DNA of 64,000 nucleotides from Profundibacter sp033851955 (GTDB lineage Bacteria > Pseudomonadota > Alphaproteobacteria > Rhodobacterales > Rhodobacteraceae): positions 1 through 64,000 of the forward strand of contig JAWSVK010000004.1 of NCBI GenBank assembly GCA_033851955.1, given 5' to 3'. The notes under the pieces are model-generated. The model did no database searches, had not been told where the DNA came from, and worked only from the letters and a program-made list of their open reading frames with translations. Positions 1-8,439 of this stretch are shown here, in pieces. The position numbers and the translations under genes are program-made. Within the stretch, counting starts at the first letter, position 1; each line of letters opens with the position of its first letter.

Positions 1-12
1 TCCTTAGCCATG
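1..12 (-). CDS. Start of an unidentified gene, cut by window edge
   Basis: Only the first four codons are inside the window: ATG GCT AAG GA, giving Met-Ala-Lys-(Glu/Asp). The start is supported by a GAGGAG ribosome-binding sequence six bases upstream (positions 19-24 read on the minus strand). It would follow the lipoprotein gene on the same strand after a gap of about 96 bases. Nothing can be said about its product. Confidence 0.45.
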
Positions 13-108
13 ATGGGCTCCTCGTATCTTGGGGGCTCACAGGCCCAGTTCACATATGCGGGCATTTAGTGAGTTTACGATCAAATATCAAGCCCAGATT
101 GCCTTGGC

Positions 109-720
109 TCAGTTGTTTGCACCGGTTGTTGTTGATGCGTCATCCGAACGATCGGACAGCGGTGGCAGGCCGAACCATTCGGGATTTTCCAACAAGTATC
201 TCTGGATCATCCGCGCGGCGTTGTTTGACAGATTCTCAATCTGCGCGGCTTTGGAATTGGTCAAACCTGATCCCAAAATAAACGTATTCTTTTCTGAGTG
301 CTCAAATATGGTCAACTGCTTGGGCTCAACCGTCAGCTTTTCACCAGTCAAATCGTCCCACACATTGATGGTGACGATCAAAATCGACTTGGGTGCAGCC
401 ACCAAGGGAATGCCCGGAATTGCTAAAACATAGGCGTCAACATGGGTGCCAATATGGTAGAATTTTCCACCATCATAGCGCCCAAAACGGGCAGCCATGG
501 CTGACTTTAGCGCAGCCTCCCAAACATCTGCCTCTGCATCACGCGACAACGGCCCTTTTTGCGCTTTATCCGCTACGACAATATTATGCCCAAACACGAA
601 ATTCCCCATTGGAACGGGTGGCTCAGACAAATCATCCTTGCTGGTGCAAGCACCAAGCAGGCCCAACACACATACCAATACAGTCACACGAACGGTTGAA
701 AACGCAGAAATTACCGACAT
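109..720 (-). CDS. Putative outer-membrane or periplasmic lipoprotein, unknown function
   Basis: This is a 203-residue protein with a hydrophobic N-terminal core (about residues 11-22) followed by the lipobox LLGAC, so Cys25 is the likely lipidated residue and the protein is predicted to be membrane-anchored in the periplasm. The rest is soluble, with no motif I recognise. The C-terminus is low-complexity (Asp, Ser, Thr rich). It is divergent from the cytochrome P450 gene, so the two share an intergenic region of about 108 bases. The lipoprotein call is firm; the function is unknown. Confidence 0.75.
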   Translation of the reverse strand: MSVISAFSTVRVTVLVCVLGLLGACTSKDDLSEPPVPMGNFVFGHNIVVADKAQKGPLSRDAEADVWEAALKSAMAARFGRYDGGKFYHIGTHVDAYVLAIPGIPLVAAPKSILIVTINVWDDLTGEKLTVEPKQLTIFEHSEKNTFILGSGLTNSKAAQIENLSNNAARMIQRYLLENPEWFGLPPLSDRSDDASTTTGANN

Positions 721-790
721 TCAAAGATTCCCCAAAACACTTATACCGCTTGGGATATAGCAGCATCCATGAATGCGCAATCATCAGGAA

Positions 791-818
791 TTGCCAATCC
801 AGCGCAGCGCAGTATAAT
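791..818 (+). promoter_or_regulatory. Sigma70-like promoter for the P450 gene
   Basis: TTGCCA (791-796) is followed after 16 bases by a perfect TATAAT (813-818). The expected transcription start, about seven to eight bases after the -10 box, falls at about 825, only a few bases before the ATG at 829. If used, transcripts would be nearly leaderless and the in-frame ATG at 769 would not be transcribed. Confidence 0.5.
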
Positions 819-828
819 TCTCCCTATC

Positions 829-2181
829 ATGGCAATCCAATCCAAAACTGAGCCCGTCAAAGTCCCGTTGGTCACGGAGCCGTGGGGCATTTTCCGTTCG
901 CTGATGACGGCGCGGCGCAACGTGTTGGAAATCCTACCTGACGTCACCACACGCCAACCGATTGTGTCCGGCAAAACCGGCAAACGCTGGCATATGGTGA
1001 TGGACCCAACCGCGCTGCGTCATATCCTAAAGGACGGGCTGCGCAATTACCCAAAGTCCGACGTCACCAAAAACATCCTGCGCCCAGCGATTGGTGACAG
1101 CCTGTTCATTGCCGAAGGCGCACATTGGCATTGGCAACGTCGCGCCGCAGCGCCCGCATTTTCGTGGCGCAACATCAGCAACCTTGCCCCCGTCATGAGC
1201 CTTTCGGCCGATCACGCCACAGAACGCCTTAACGCGGCTGATGGTAAACCGCTTGATCTATTCGACGAGATGACGGCCACCACATTCGAGGTGATCTCGG
1301 AGGTCACATTTTCGGACGACGAGGGCTTTGATCGCGCCGAGATCCACAAGGCCATCGACAGCTACATCGCCCAAGCTGCCAAAGTCTCGCTGCTCGACAT
1401 ACTGGGCGTGCCGTCATGGGTGCCGCGCCCGTCACGGATGCTGCCCTCCAGCGGGATGAAACAAATGAAAAAGGTGGCGGACAATGCGATTGCCAACCGC
1501 ACCAAACCCCGCGCCATTCCAGATTTGTTGGACCTGTTGCTGGCCGGCGAGGACCCTGAAACCAAACGCCAGATGAACACGGCTGAATTGCGTGACAACC
1601 TGTTGACTTTCATCGTTGCAGGTCACGAAACCACAGCCTTAACGCTGGCATGGGCACTCTACCTTTGTGCCTTTGACCAAGCCGTCCAAGCCCGCGCCCG
1701 TGACGAAGCCCAATCTGTTCTGAACGGCCGTACCGCAACCGCAAATGATCTACCTGCCCTGCCCTACATCCGGCAAATCGTTGATGAAACCCTGCGCCTG
1801 TATCCGCCCGCCGCGATGCTGTCACGCACCGCCCAAACGCCTGACACCCTGTGTGATCGAGAAATACGCACGGGCGATACCGTGATGCTGCCAATCTACA
1901 CGCTACACCGAAATCACCTGTTGTGGGACAAGCCCGACACGTTCGACCCCGACCGTTTTGCCGACCCGTCCAAGATCGACCAATTCGCCTACCTACCCTT
2001 TGGCGCAGGGCCTCGTGTCTGCATCGGCTCTGGCTTCGCGATCCAAGAAGCCGTGATCATCCTCGCCACCTTGTTGTCGCAGTTCCGGTTCACCCAGATT
2101 GCAGGCCGCGATCCGAAACCCGTTATGATCCTTACGCTACGCCCAGAAGGCGGGGTTTGGTTGAAAGCTGAGCGGCTTTGA
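829..2181 (+). CDS. Cytochrome P450
   Basis: This is a heme-thiolate monooxygenase of about 450 residues, a normal length for a soluble bacterial P450. The I-helix oxygen-binding motif AGHETT, the K-helix ETLR (ExxR) and the heme-binding loop FGAGPRVCIG are all present; the heme-ligand Cys is residue 398 counted from the start used here. No N-terminal membrane anchor is visible. No ferredoxin or reductase gene lies beside it, so electrons must come from proteins encoded elsewhere. The ORF is open from an ATG at 769, but a TTGCCA-16-TATAAT promoter lies between 769 and 829, so the ATG at 829 is preferred; neither has a good Shine-Dalgarno sequence. The substrate cannot be deduced. Confidence 0.92.
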   Translation: MAIQSKTEPVKVPLVTEPWGIFRSLMTARRNVLEILPDVTTRQPIVSGKTGKRWHMVMDPTALRHILKDGLRNYPKSDVTKNILRPAIGDSLFIAEGAHWHWQRRAAAPAFSWRNISNLAPVMSLSADHATERLNAADGKPLDLFDEMTATTFEVISEVTFSDDEGFDRAEIHKAIDSYIAQAAKVSLLDILGVPSWVPRPSRMLPSSGMKQMKKVADNAIANRTKPRAIPDLLDLLLAGEDPETKRQMNTAELRDNLLTFIVAGHETTALTLAWALYLCAFDQAVQARARDEAQSVLNGRTATANDLPALPYIRQIVDETLRLYPPAAMLSRTAQTPDTLCDREIRTGDTVMLPIYTLHRNHLLWDKPDTFDPDRFADPSKIDQFAYLPFGAGPRVCIGSGFAIQEAVIILATLLSQFRFTQIAGRDPKPVMILTLRPEGGVWLKAERL

Positions 2182-2261
2182 AACACGCAACCGTGTCGTA
2201 TGCGGAACTATGGGTGTAGAACGTCGGCTGTGCAGATTTAGCTGCCGTCCACCGAAGACAA

Positions 2262-2714
2262 CTACCTGTCTTGAGGCTCAATTATTTTCGCTTTGGCCTC
2301 GTCACCGTCAGCTCCATAAATATCAAGGTCAAGAGAAATCCCTCGTGATCCAAGCATCATCATTGTAGCTCGCGAGATTTCCAACCCTTCGTTAGATTGC
2401 TTTAGAAATAGTCCGCAGAAAATTTCGACCTTTAATTCCCCAGATATCTGAAGCCAAACGGAAGTATCGGCGTTTATCCCTTCCAGCAATTTTTCTACCT
2501 GAGTACCAATATTACCTGGCATTTCGCGTTCGGTACGTATGCTCCACATCCCAGTACGCGCAATCCGGAAACCACGGCCATTTCTAAGCGGCACCTCGTC
2601 ACCTTTTTTATGGGCCACGCTAGGTTTTTTACCTAGTAGGCGCGTTATTTCACAGGGGTCGAGAGTCGCTCCCGAGATTCTAAGAGTGGCGGCTGTTTCG
2701 TTTAACTTTGCCAT
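2262..2714 (-). CDS. DUF4279 domain-containing protein
   Basis: This is a 150-residue soluble protein whose pattern matches the DUF4279 family: an N-terminal strand (TLRISGATLDP), a following EITRLLGKKPS segment, then KKGDE and a TGMWSIRTE strand. The family has no established biochemical role. It stands alone between the P450 gene, which is convergent with it, and parC, with flanking gaps of about 80 and 146 bases. No signal peptide or membrane segment is visible. Confidence 0.75.
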   Translation of the reverse strand: MAKLNETAATLRISGATLDPCEITRLLGKKPSVAHKKGDEVPLRNGRGFRIARTGMWSIRTEREMPGNIGTQVEKLLEGINADTSVWLQISGELKVEIFCGLFLKQSNEGLEISRATMMMLGSRGISLDLDIYGADGDEAKAKIIEPQDR

Positions 2715-2860
2715 TTCGAATCCTTAAAAATAGGACGATGGCTTCAAGATCAGATAAAGTGGGCAAGATGTCAATTTGGGCTCAAACCAAACCATGGCTG
2801 CACCTCCTGCCAGTTACAGAATTGGCCAAACATCAACCCAAACACATCTGACGTTTCACC

Positions 2861-5185
2861 TTAAGTAAACTGGTTGTCCCTCGGAAACCCACGCGGGGCC
2901 ATCCGCCCAGCGCTGGCGCGTTTGCCAGTCCATTCACCCAGTTCCGTTTCAGTACGGGTGCGCCCGGCGGGGTCAAGCCAGCTTAGCCCTTCGGCCATCG
3001 AGAATGTAGTCACGTCGCTCATGCCGCCGTCTTTGTATTTTTGCAAACGCACACCTTTGCCACGGCCCAGTTCGGGCAACTCAGAAATCGGGAACACCAG
3101 AACCTTGCGGTTTTGACCAACGCAAGCGATGTGATCGCCCGTCACCGGATGACAAACAAGCGCCCGCACGTCGCCGCGCACATTCAGCACCTGTTTTCCG
3201 GTCCGTGTCTGGGCCAGCACGTCGTCCTCAGGCACAACAAATCCGTCGCCAGCGGTTGAGGCCACCAGCAATTTACGCGCAGGCACGTGAATAAACAGAT
3301 CGATGATTTCGGCCTCATTCGGCAGATCCACCATCAAGCGCAGGGGTTCCCCCATGCCGCGTCCACCTGGCAAATTGGAGGCCGACAGCGTGTAGAACCG
3401 CCCGTTGGAGCCAAACACCAACAAACGGTCCGTGGTTTCAGCGTGGAACATAAACCGCGCTTCGTCACCGTCCTTGAATTTCAACTCTCGGGCCAGATCA
3501 ACGTGACCCGTCATCGCCCTGATCCACCCCATTTTGGAGCAAACCACGGTGATCGGCTCGCGATCAATCATCGCTTCAATCGGCACGTCGGCGACTTCTT
3601 TTGCCTCGGCAAACAAGGTGCGACGCTCGCCACCCTCATAGCTGCGGCCAAATTGTTTGCGGGTCTCGCGCAGTTGCTCAGAAATGCACGTCCATTGCAG
3701 ATCATCACTGTCCAGTAAATCTTCAAGCCCCGCCCGCTCGATCATCAGCGCATCACGCTCGCGCACCAGCTCGATTTCTTCAAGACGGCGCAAAGACCGC
3801 AGGCGCATATTCAGAATCGCATCGGCCTGCACTTCGGATAATGACGGCTCTTCATCCTCGCCAATCGGACCGCGCCCAGCAAAAGGCGAAACATAGTCAG
3901 CCTCGGACGTGGCACGGCCACGCGGTGCCGACCAATCCTCAAACATCAAGGCGCGTTTGGGGTCGTCATCATAGCGGATAATATCAATCACCCGATCCAG
4001 ATTGAGGAAGGCAATGATAAAGCCTTCCAACACTTCCAAACGGTGGTCGATCTTGTCCATGCGGTGCTGACTGCGGCGCAGCAACACATCGCGGCGGTGG
4101 TCCAAAAACGCGCGCAGCACTTCTTTTAGGCTGCACACTTTGGGCGTCAAACCGTCGATCAGCACGTTCATATTCATGCTGAACCGAACCTCAAGGTCCG
4201 AGGCGCGAAACAGCATGCCCATCAACACATCAGGATCAACATTTTTGCTGCGCGGCTCTAACACCAGCCGAATATCTTCAGCACTCTCGTCCCGCACGTC
4301 GCCCAAAATCGGCAGTTTTTTCAGCTGGATCAGCTCGGCCAATTTCTCAATCAGTTTGGATTTCTGCACCTGATACGGAATTTCGGTGACAACGATCTGC
4401 CACTGACCACGGCCCAGATCCTCAACAAAATAGTTGCTGCGCAACCGAAACGCGCCGCGCCCCGTGCGATAAGTTTCCAACATGCTTTCGCGGGGTTCGA
4501 CAATCGTGCCGCCAGTCGGGAAATCGGGGCCGGGAATGTAATCGAGCAAAGTCTCGTCGCGCACATTCGGCGTCTTGATCATGTGCAAACAGGCGTTGCA
4601 CAATTCTTCAATATTATGCGGCGGGATATTGGTCGCCATGCCCACGGCAATACCAGTCGAGCCATTGGCCAACAGATTTGGGAACGACGCCGGCAACACC
4701 ACAGGCTCCGTCAGGGTGCCGTCATAGTTCTCGCGAAAATCAACGGCGTCTTCGGACAGACCCTCCAACAAGGCTTCGGCCGCGGCCGTCATCCGCGCTT
4801 CGGTGTAACGCGCCGCCGCCGGGTTATCCCCGTCGATATTACCAAAATTGCCCTGGCCATCGACCAAAGGATAGCGCACGTTGAAATCTTGCGCCAAACG
4901 CGCCATCGCGTCATAAATCGCGGTGTCACCATGCGGGTGATAGTTGCCCATCACATCGCCAGAAATCTTGGCAGACTTACGAAAGCCCCCCGTCGCGTTC
5001 AGTTTCAGTTCGCGCATCGCGTATAAAATACGCCGATGTACAGGTTTCAGCCCATCACGCGCATCAGGCAACGCCCGGTGCATAATGGTCGACAACGCAT
5101 AGGTTAAGTACCGATCACCCAGCGCACGGCGCAGGGGTTCGGTTATTTCACCTGGGGTTTTATCATCTGAACTCGTATCACTCAT
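2861..5185 (-). CDS. parC: DNA topoisomerase IV subunit A
   Basis: This 774-residue subunit cleaves and rejoins DNA in the ParC2ParE2 enzyme that decatenates daughter chromosomes. The N-terminal winged-helix and tower region contains NYHPHGDTAIYDAM (about 81-94), and the catalytic tyrosine is Tyr127 in RYTEARM. Beta-pinwheel repeats form the C-terminal part. The residues at the quinolone-contact positions, Ser and Glu in E. coli ParC, are Thr88 and Asp92 here. Length and the adjacent divergent SH3-domain gene fit ParC rather than GyrA; I see no GyrA-box in the C-terminal domain. The start MSDTSSDDK is followed directly by the conserved region. Confidence 0.93.
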   Translation of the reverse strand: MSDTSSDDKTPGEITEPLRRALGDRYLTYALSTIMHRALPDARDGLKPVHRRILYAMRELKLNATGGFRKSAKISGDVMGNYHPHGDTAIYDAMARLAQDFNVRYPLVDGQGNFGNIDGDNPAAARYTEARMTAAAEALLEGLSEDAVDFRENYDGTLTEPVVLPASFPNLLANGSTGIAVGMATNIPPHNIEELCNACLHMIKTPNVRDETLLDYIPGPDFPTGGTIVEPRESMLETYRTGRGAFRLRSNYFVEDLGRGQWQIVVTEIPYQVQKSKLIEKLAELIQLKKLPILGDVRDESAEDIRLVLEPRSKNVDPDVLMGMLFRASDLEVRFSMNMNVLIDGLTPKVCSLKEVLRAFLDHRRDVLLRRSQHRMDKIDHRLEVLEGFIIAFLNLDRVIDIIRYDDDPKRALMFEDWSAPRGRATSEADYVSPFAGRGPIGEDEEPSLSEVQADAILNMRLRSLRRLEEIELVRERDALMIERAGLEDLLDSDDLQWTCISEQLRETRKQFGRSYEGGERRTLFAEAKEVADVPIEAMIDREPITVVCSKMGWIRAMTGHVDLARELKFKDGDEARFMFHAETTDRLLVFGSNGRFYTLSASNLPGGRGMGEPLRLMVDLPNEAEIIDLFIHVPARKLLVASTAGDGFVVPEDDVLAQTRTGKQVLNVRGDVRALVCHPVTGDHIACVGQNRKVLVFPISELPELGRGKGVRLQKYKDGGMSDVTTFSMAEGLSWLDPAGRTRTETELGEWTGKRASAGRMAPRGFPRDNQFT

Positions 5186-5318
5186 AACGTCCGTGATAAC
5201 CGCGCCACACCGTCAGGACAAGAAACAAAGCACGCTTTACGCAGGACATTTTTTTCCTATAATAGATGACTTGATAATAACGAGTTTTCGGGGCCTGCCA
5301 GCTCCTTGGGGTGGAATA

Positions 5319-5786
5319 ATGATACGGTTAACAATAATTTTAAGTGGCTCAATTTGGGTCGCGATGGTGGTTGCACCCGAGCTGGACGAACCTGTGTTCG
5401 CCGAGCAGGTCGCCGTATTGGCTCCAGCTGAGCAACCAGCACCCGAAGTCACGCAGGCGGCCTTGGTCAGCCCCGTGAAAGTTGCAGCGGTTGCTGCACC
5501 GACAGAACCCGAATCTGCACCACTCAAAATTGTTTCAATCCCCGAAGCCGCGCCCGAACCAGAGGCCGCGCCCGAGCGCATTATCTGGTACGTCACCGGC
5601 TCCAAGGTCAATGTCCGCGAAGGCCCATCGACCAATTATTCGGTTATGGGCAACGTGACCTATGGCGAAGCCGCCGAAATCGTTTCGGAACTGGATGCGG
5701 ATTGGATCAAAATCCGCATCGAAGGCGACGGCGTTGAAGGCTTCATCATGAAACGCTTCATGACGGATGTTGATCCGCTCGGATAA
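5319..5786 (+). CDS. Secreted SH3-domain protein
   Basis: This protein has a signal-peptide-like N-terminus (MIRLTIILSGSIWVAMVVA), an Ala/Pro/Glu/Val-rich linker (about residues 20-80) and a C-terminal bacterial SH3 domain with the diagnostic VNVREGPSTNYSVMG segment, usually linked to cell-wall or ligand binding in the periplasm. The ORF is open from 5193, but the ATG at 5319 starts directly at the signal peptide and has GGGGTGGA about four bases upstream, so a 155-residue product is preferred. It is divergent from parC, with about 133 bases between the starts. Confidence 0.8.
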   Translation: MIRLTIILSGSIWVAMVVAPELDEPVFAEQVAVLAPAEQPAPEVTQAALVSPVKVAAVAAPTEPESAPLKIVSIPEAAPEPEAAPERIIWYVTGSKVNVREGPSTNYSVMGNVTYGEAAEIVSELDADWIKIRIEGDGVEGFIMKRFMTDVDPLG

Positions 5787-5909
5787 CACCGAAAGCCTAC
5801 TTTGACCCAGTCATTGTGCCCACTCTAACAGGCGCGTTTCCCAGATCTGTTTTGGATTCTGGAAAGAAGCGCAGAACTAGTTTAGGTGTTCGGCAAAAAG
5901 GGCGCATCA

Positions 5910-6743
5910 ATGACACAAAAAACCATCCTTATCACAGGATGCTCTTCGGGCATCGGCTATGACGCGGCACGCACATTACATGACCGCGGCTGGCGGGTTT
6001 TTGCGACCTGCCGCCAAGAAAAAGACTGCAAACGCCTGCGGGACGAAGGGCTCGAGAGCTTCACCCTTGATTACGCCAATGAGGCCTCGATCAAGGCTGC
6101 CGTGGCCGAACTGCTGTCACGCACAGGCGGCACGTTGGACGCTCTATTCAACAATGGTGCCTACGCGATCCCAGGCGCCGTCGAGGACATGCCGCGCGAC
6201 GCCATGCGCGCCATCTTCGAGACCAACGTATTCGGCTACCACGACCTGTCCAACCAAATCATCCCCGTGATGCGCGCCCAAGGTCACGGGCGCATCGTCA
6301 ACTGCTCGTCAGTGCTGGGCCTTGCCGCTGCGCGGTTGCGTGGCGCGTATAATTCCACCAAATTCGCGCTTGAGGGACTGACCGACACGCTGCGACTTGA
6401 GATGCACGACACCCCCGTCGAGGTGATCTTGATTGAACCCGGCCCAATCACCACCAAGTTCCGCATCAACGCCCGCGCCCAGTTCGAAAAATGGATTGAT
6501 TGGCAAACTTCGCCCCAGCGCAACGTCTACGAAACCCAGTTAATGCCTCGCCTTTATGACGACAGCGGCACGCCCGATACATTCGAGTTGCCCTGCGCCG
6601 CCGTCACTAAAAAACTGATCCATGCACTGGAGGCCAAACGCCCCAAGCCGCGTTATTATGTCACCGTGCCAACCTATCTCGTCGGCATTATGCGTCGTAT
6701 TCTACCGACCCGCGCGCTAGACTGGATTTTACTCAAAGGGTAA
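5910..6743 (+). CDS. Short-chain dehydrogenase/reductase (SDR)
   Basis: This is a 277-residue classical SDR. The cofactor loop is TGCSSGIG (about 8-15) and the catalytic motif is Ser of NCSSVLG with YNSTK (Tyr-x3-Lys). The usual NNAG motif reads NNGA. The pattern resembles oxidoreductases of the 17-beta-hydroxysteroid-dehydrogenase-like group; the substrate is unknown. A GTG at 5886 is in frame, but the ATG at 5910 has an AAAAGGG ribosome-binding site at the right spacing. It is the first gene of a probable operon with the HIG1 protein (21 bases apart) and the cobalamin adenosyltransferase. Confidence 0.85.
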   Translation: MTQKTILITGCSSGIGYDAARTLHDRGWRVFATCRQEKDCKRLRDEGLESFTLDYANEASIKAAVAELLSRTGGTLDALFNNGAYAIPGAVEDMPRDAMRAIFETNVFGYHDLSNQIIPVMRAQGHGRIVNCSSVLGLAAARLRGAYNSTKFALEGLTDTLRLEMHDTPVEVILIEPGPITTKFRINARAQFEKWIDWQTSPQRNVYETQLMPRLYDDSGTPDTFELPCAAVTKKLIHALEAKRPKPRYYVTVPTYLVGIMRRILPTRALDWILLKG

Positions 6744-6764
6744 CCTCATCAAAAGGAAACGCTC

Positions 6765-6971
6765 ATGTTTAGTGACCCTCTCTTTATAGTAGTTGTTGTG
6801 GCCTGTCTGGCTGTGCTGGTCATTTTGGCACTTGGAATCGGTGGGTTCGCCAAGGGCGGCGACTTTAATCGCAAACACGCCAACCGCTTGATGCGCTACC
6901 GCATCTACGCCCAAGCCATCGCAGTCGCGCTGTTGTTGCTGTTCCTATTCTTTCGCAGCACAGGAGGCTGA
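6765..6971 (+). CDS. HIG1-domain twin-transmembrane protein
   Basis: This is a 68-residue membrane protein with two hydrophobic helices (about 8-27 and 49-63) joined by the loop FNRKHANRLMRYRIYAQA, which matches the HIG1 (hypoxia-induced gene 1) domain. Mitochondrial relatives associate with cytochrome oxidase; the bacterial role is not settled. A GGAAA-type ribosome-binding site precedes the ATG. It sits between the SDR and the adenosyltransferase gene, only three bases from the latter, so the three are probably co-transcribed. Confidence 0.8.
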   Translation: MFSDPLFIVVVVACLAVLVILALGIGGFAKGGDFNRKHANRLMRYRIYAQAIAVALLLLFLFFRSTGG

Positions 6972-6974
6972 CCC

Positions 6975-7547
6975 ATGGTCGTTTTAAGCAAGATTTACAC
7001 AAAAACCGGCGATGGTGGCGAAACCGCGCTTGGCAATGGCACCCGTGTTTCCAAAACCTCGTCGCGGGTGTCGGCCTATGGCACCGTGGACGAGACCAAC
7101 GCCACCGTTGGCCTTGCCCGTCTGCACGCCAGCGGCGACATGGACGCCATGTTGGCCGCCATTCAAAACGATTTGTTCGATCTGGGCGCAGACCTGTGCC
7201 GCCCCGAAATGGACAAGGACGCTGACGCCGAATATCCACCGTTGCGCCTCGCCGATTCTCAAGTCACACGGCTCGAGAATGAAATTGACGTTATGAACGC
7301 CGATCTGGCGACGCTGCGTTCTTTCGTACTGCCCGGTGGCAATGCGCTTGCAGCGCATTTGCACCTGTGTCGCACCGTTTCACGCCGCGCCGAAAGGCTG
7401 TCAATCGAACTAGCGGGTGACGAATCGATCAACCCTGCCACGGTGAAATACCTAAATCGTTTGTCGGATTGGTTCTTTGTTGCCAGCCGTGTCGCCAACG
7501 GAAACGGGGCCAAAGATGTGCTCTGGGTGCCCGGTGCAAACAGATAA
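6975..7547 (+). CDS. Cob(I)alamin adenosyltransferase, PduO type
   Basis: This enzyme transfers the 5'-deoxyadenosyl group of ATP to cob(I)alamin, making coenzyme B12. The N-terminal nucleotide motif KIYTKTGDGGETALGNG is the hallmark of the PduO/MMAB family, and the helical core carries RTVSRRAER and a C-terminal YLNRLSDWFFVASR segment. Its 190 residues are the normal length for a single-domain member. It is the third gene of the SDR–HIG1 operon. Adenosylcobalamin is needed by ethylmalonyl-CoA and methylmalonyl-CoA mutases, which fits the methylsuccinyl-CoA dehydrogenase gene in this window. Confidence 0.9.
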   Translation: MVVLSKIYTKTGDGGETALGNGTRVSKTSSRVSAYGTVDETNATVGLARLHASGDMDAMLAAIQNDLFDLGADLCRPEMDKDADAEYPPLRLADSQVTRLENEIDVMNADLATLRSFVLPGGNALAAHLHLCRTVSRRAERLSIELAGDESINPATVKYLNRLSDWFFVASRVANGNGAKDVLWVPGANR

Positions 7548-7563
7548 TAGCGCTAACACGGCG

Positions 7564-7589
7564 TCGACATTGTGGTTCATGTCGATTTT
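7564..7589 (+). terminator. Probable terminator after the adenosyltransferase gene
   Basis: A perfect 7-bp stem TCGACAT/ATGTCGA (7564-7570 and 7579-7585) with an 8-base loop is followed by TTTTA. It is short but well placed, 17 bases after the stop codon. Confidence 0.45.
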
Positions 7590-7680
7590 ACTCTGTTTTC
7601 CTGTCGCTTCGTCAGCTAACAAACCACTGAGAGTTTGATTGAAACCCCGATTTTCGGGACAATTTAGGAGAGATACGCTG

Positions 7681-8439
7681 ATGAAGGTACTTGTGCCCGT
7701 CAAACGCGTGATCGATTACAACGTGAAAGTGCGCGTAAAAGCGGACGGCACGGGTGTTGATCTCGCCAATGTAAAAATGTCGATGAACCCCTTTGACGAG
7801 ATTGCGGTCGAGCAGGCAATCCGCCTGCGCGAAGCTGGCAAAGTCGAAGAAGTTGTGGTCGTTTCCATCGGTGTAAAACAGTCTCAAGAAACCCTGCGCA
7901 CCGCATTGGCCATGGGCGCTGACCGTGCCATTTTGGTTGTCGCATCCGAGGATGTTCACAACGACATTGAGCCGTTGGCCGTTGCTAAAATCCTAAAAGC
8001 CATCGTGGAAGAAGAAGCCCCCGGGCTGGTTCTGGCAGGCAAACAAGCCATTGATAACGACATGAACGCAACCGGCCAAATGTTGTCGGCGCTACTGGGT
8101 TGGTCCCAGGGCACCTTTGCCTCTGAGTTGGACATTGATGGCGACCACGCCACCGTGACCCGCGAAGTGGACGGCGGCTTGCAAACCATCAAAGTGAAGA
8201 TGCCGACCATCATCACCGTTGATCTGCGTTTGAACGAGCCACGTTACGCGTCACTGCCAAACATCATGAAGGCCAAGAAAAAGCCTTTGGATGAAAAAAC
8301 CGCAGCGGATTACGGCGTCGACGTTACACCGCGTTTGACCATCGTAAAAACCAGCGAGCCCGAAACACGCGCCGCTGGCGTCAAGGTGGCCGATGTGGCC
8401 GAACTTGTTGCGAAACTCAAAGAAGCGGGGGCACTCTGA
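7681..8439 (+). CDS. etfB: Electron transfer flavoprotein beta subunit
   Basis: This is the small subunit of the FAD/AMP-containing ETF that takes electrons from acyl-CoA dehydrogenases and passes them to ETF:quinone oxidoreductase. It begins MKVLVPVKRVIDYNVKV, contains NPFDEIAVE and the family signature around LVLAGKQAIDNDMNATGQ, and is 252 residues, as usual. The ORF is open from 7639, but the ATG at 7681 has a TTAGGAGAG ribosome-binding site and begins at the conserved N-terminus. It overlaps etfA by one base. Methylsuccinyl-CoA dehydrogenase is one likely electron donor. Confidence 0.95.
   Translation: MKVLVPVKRVIDYNVKVRVKADGTGVDLANVKMSMNPFDEIAVEQAIRLREAGKVEEVVVVSIGVKQSQETLRTALAMGADRAILVVASEDVHNDIEPLAVAKILKAIVEEEAPGLVLAGKQAIDNDMNATGQMLSALLGWSQGTFASELDIDGDHATVTREVDGGLQTIKVKMPTIITVDLRLNEPRYASLPNIMKAKKKPLDEKTAADYGVDVTPRLTIVKTSEPETRAAGVKVADVAELVAKLKEAGAL

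Noticed and set aside
29..433. 134-codon plus-strand ORF at the window start
   Set aside because: It is antisense to the lipoprotein gene, whose signal peptide and lipobox make the minus-strand frame the credible one.
7646..7658. CCCGA-TTT-TCGGG hairpin upstream of etfB as a riboswitch or attenuator
   Set aside because: It is only five base pairs and isolated; no aptamer-like structure surrounds it.
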